Shown: positions 62,831-64,000 of the stretch, in pieces
How positions within the stretch are numbered: position 1 is the stretch's first letter
How the letters are laid out: each line of letters opens with the position of its first letter
Assembly: GCA_963978545.1 (NCBI GenBank)
Contig: OZ021721.1
Location: 102,532,366-102,596,365 of the forward strand
Length of the DNA stretch: 64,000 nucleotides
From: Linyphia triangularis
Taxonomy: Eukaryota > Arthropoda > Arachnida > Araneae > Linyphiidae
Direction of reading: 5' to 3'
Notes under the pieces: generated by a model
Seen by the model: only the letters and a program-made list of their open reading frames with translations
Told to the model about the DNA's origin: nothing
The model's database searches: none
Position numbers and translations under genes: made by a program

Positions 62831-64000
62831 TACGTGGCATTACCTTTAGAATTTTAAGTAGTGTACTTCGAATGGCTGCGTGTTCACTCTAGTTTCTATG
62901 TTCACGCTAATAACCATTCAGTAGGTTGGATTATATTTTAAACCTTATATGCATGGCTATACATTTTTGGTATAAACCTTATATAGCTATACACTATAAA
63001 AGCATCTCAGCTCAAGAGTTTTCTCGTTGTTGTTGTTGTTGGATAGTATGTGATTTGTATTGAAAATAAAAAGTTCATTTAATTATTTTACAACAAGACT
63101 CGTAATAAAAAGATGCTTTTAAGAGTTACAACTGTTAATAACTAAATAAATACATTTGGAATAAAAGTGTTCTGAAAAGAAAAAAAAATAGAAGTAGCTT
63201 GGAAAATATTTAATTTAGTACGCACTTTTTGGGTAAATAACTATTTTAATTTCAATATCTTAATAAATTTTATAAATGATGAGTTGCTTATAATTAATTT
63301 ATTACTGTTTAGAGATCATCAGCGACCTTATTTTATTATAAATGAAAAATAAACTGATTAAATGCAAATACGTTTTTTTATTTCAAATAAACATTTTGTT
63401 TACGTATTTAAGTTTATGAATAAATTACAGAAAAGAGCATAAACTTAAAAAAACAATTCTTTTCATTTCCTCTCGAAATTAAAATCAATTAAATCCCACA
63501 TGGAATAAAAACTCTTATAAATATTAATTACTAACACACTTTCATTAATTGAATAAATAACAGATTTTGTTTTGTGTGTAATAATGATACCGCTGTTATG
63601 TAAGTTGAATAGATTATGTAAAATAATTGCATATTTATGAAAATCTTTTACTTTGATAAACTTTAATAACTCAAAACTAGTAGAATGAACTACTAAAAAC
63701 GCAACCCTTATTCTATTACTTTGAAAAGAAATAATTAATAAGTATACAAACAAACTCACAAAGAACAGATAGTATATAGGGTATCTCATAAAGGTTATTG
63801 GGTATTTTTGTTTTGTTTTTTACTAGAGGAAATTCGTCAGTGTAAACTGTAAATATTTTTGTATAATTGTAATTTATTTAAAAGATACTGAATTATAATT
63901 GAATACGGTCCCTATAGAGATAAAAGATCAAAAAGAAGATGTTCCTGAGATTAAATATTATCTACCTATCACAAAAATAGCTCCCCCAAATGTGTCCGTC
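62831..64000. other. AT-rich, no supported exon
   Basis: No further exon of the SCYL2-like gene and no mobile element is clear. TATAGGGTATCTCATAAAGG at 63775-63794 looks like a transposon end, without a visible partner. The 108-codon minus frame (63463-63789) has no recognisable domain. Confidence 0.45.

Noticed and set aside
63463..63789. 108-codon minus-strand frame
   Set aside because: No domain, AT-driven residues, no splice context; length expected by chance over 64 kb.

Overview
This is a strongly AT-rich eukaryotic window that is almost entirely intergenic or intronic and dominated by repeats. The tRNA-headed SINEs, many TA-flanked palindromic MITEs, mariner and LINE fossils, very long (TA)n tracts and spliced exons point to an arthropod. 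A spider or other arachnid is my best guess, but that rests on the general look of the repeats and cannot be proven from the sequence alone. There are no bacterial-type genes, operons, rRNA, genuine tRNA genes or CRISPR arrays.

Coding content is minimal. The clearest gene is the first coding exon of a SCYL2-like clathrin-associated pseudokinase on the + strand (CDS 60369-60515, exon probably 60272-60515). It opens with ATG, ends at a phase-0 GTGAGT donor, and the rest of the gene must lie to the right of the window. A second candidate is a short terminal coding exon on the - strand (11226-11401) with a good acceptor and a stop codon, whose product I do not recognise. A GC-richer open stretch followed by GTAAGT at 14481-14691 is a weaker exon candidate.

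Layout. 1-11 kb: AT-rich DNA with two decayed tandem arrays (3290-4312, 5830-7160), a SINE (2566-2742), a (TA)n tract and a foldback MITE (9208-9403). 11-15 kb: the terminal exon, a pyrimidine-rich domain and a 753-bp foldback element inside it (12046-12798). 15-23 kb: two SINEs, a 3-copy ~287-bp tandem repeat, a GATA-motif cluster, a perfect 30-bp palindrome, a LINE reverse-transcriptase C-terminal pseudogene and a 228-bp MITE. 26.6-28.8 kb: a 321-bp tandem array whose first unit carries a SINE with target-site duplication. 29.7-36.7 kb: a second SINE type, a decayed mariner/Tc-like transposase, a 203-bp MITE, and a ~395-bp tandem array that includes the terminus of the 22999-23226 MITE family. 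37.3-38.6 and 49.6-50.3 kb: two elements with TTAA-GGG ends. 40.6 and 44.0 kb: further copies of the 12-kb foldback family. 45-47 kb: very long TA microsatellites. 50.7-58.3 kb: another MITE, a near-perfect hairpin, a palindromic mariner fossil and a MITE with GGGGTCCGGCAC ends. 60.3-62.8 kb: the SCYL2-like exon, a three-copy 86-bp repeat in its first intron, and a 22/23-bp minisatellite.

There is no evidence of genes working together as a pathway. The most interesting signals concern genome dynamics: MITE ends captured in tandem arrays, a dated SINE insertion in an array, and a mariner with two inverted 3' ends. I found no convincing new biological system beyond these.
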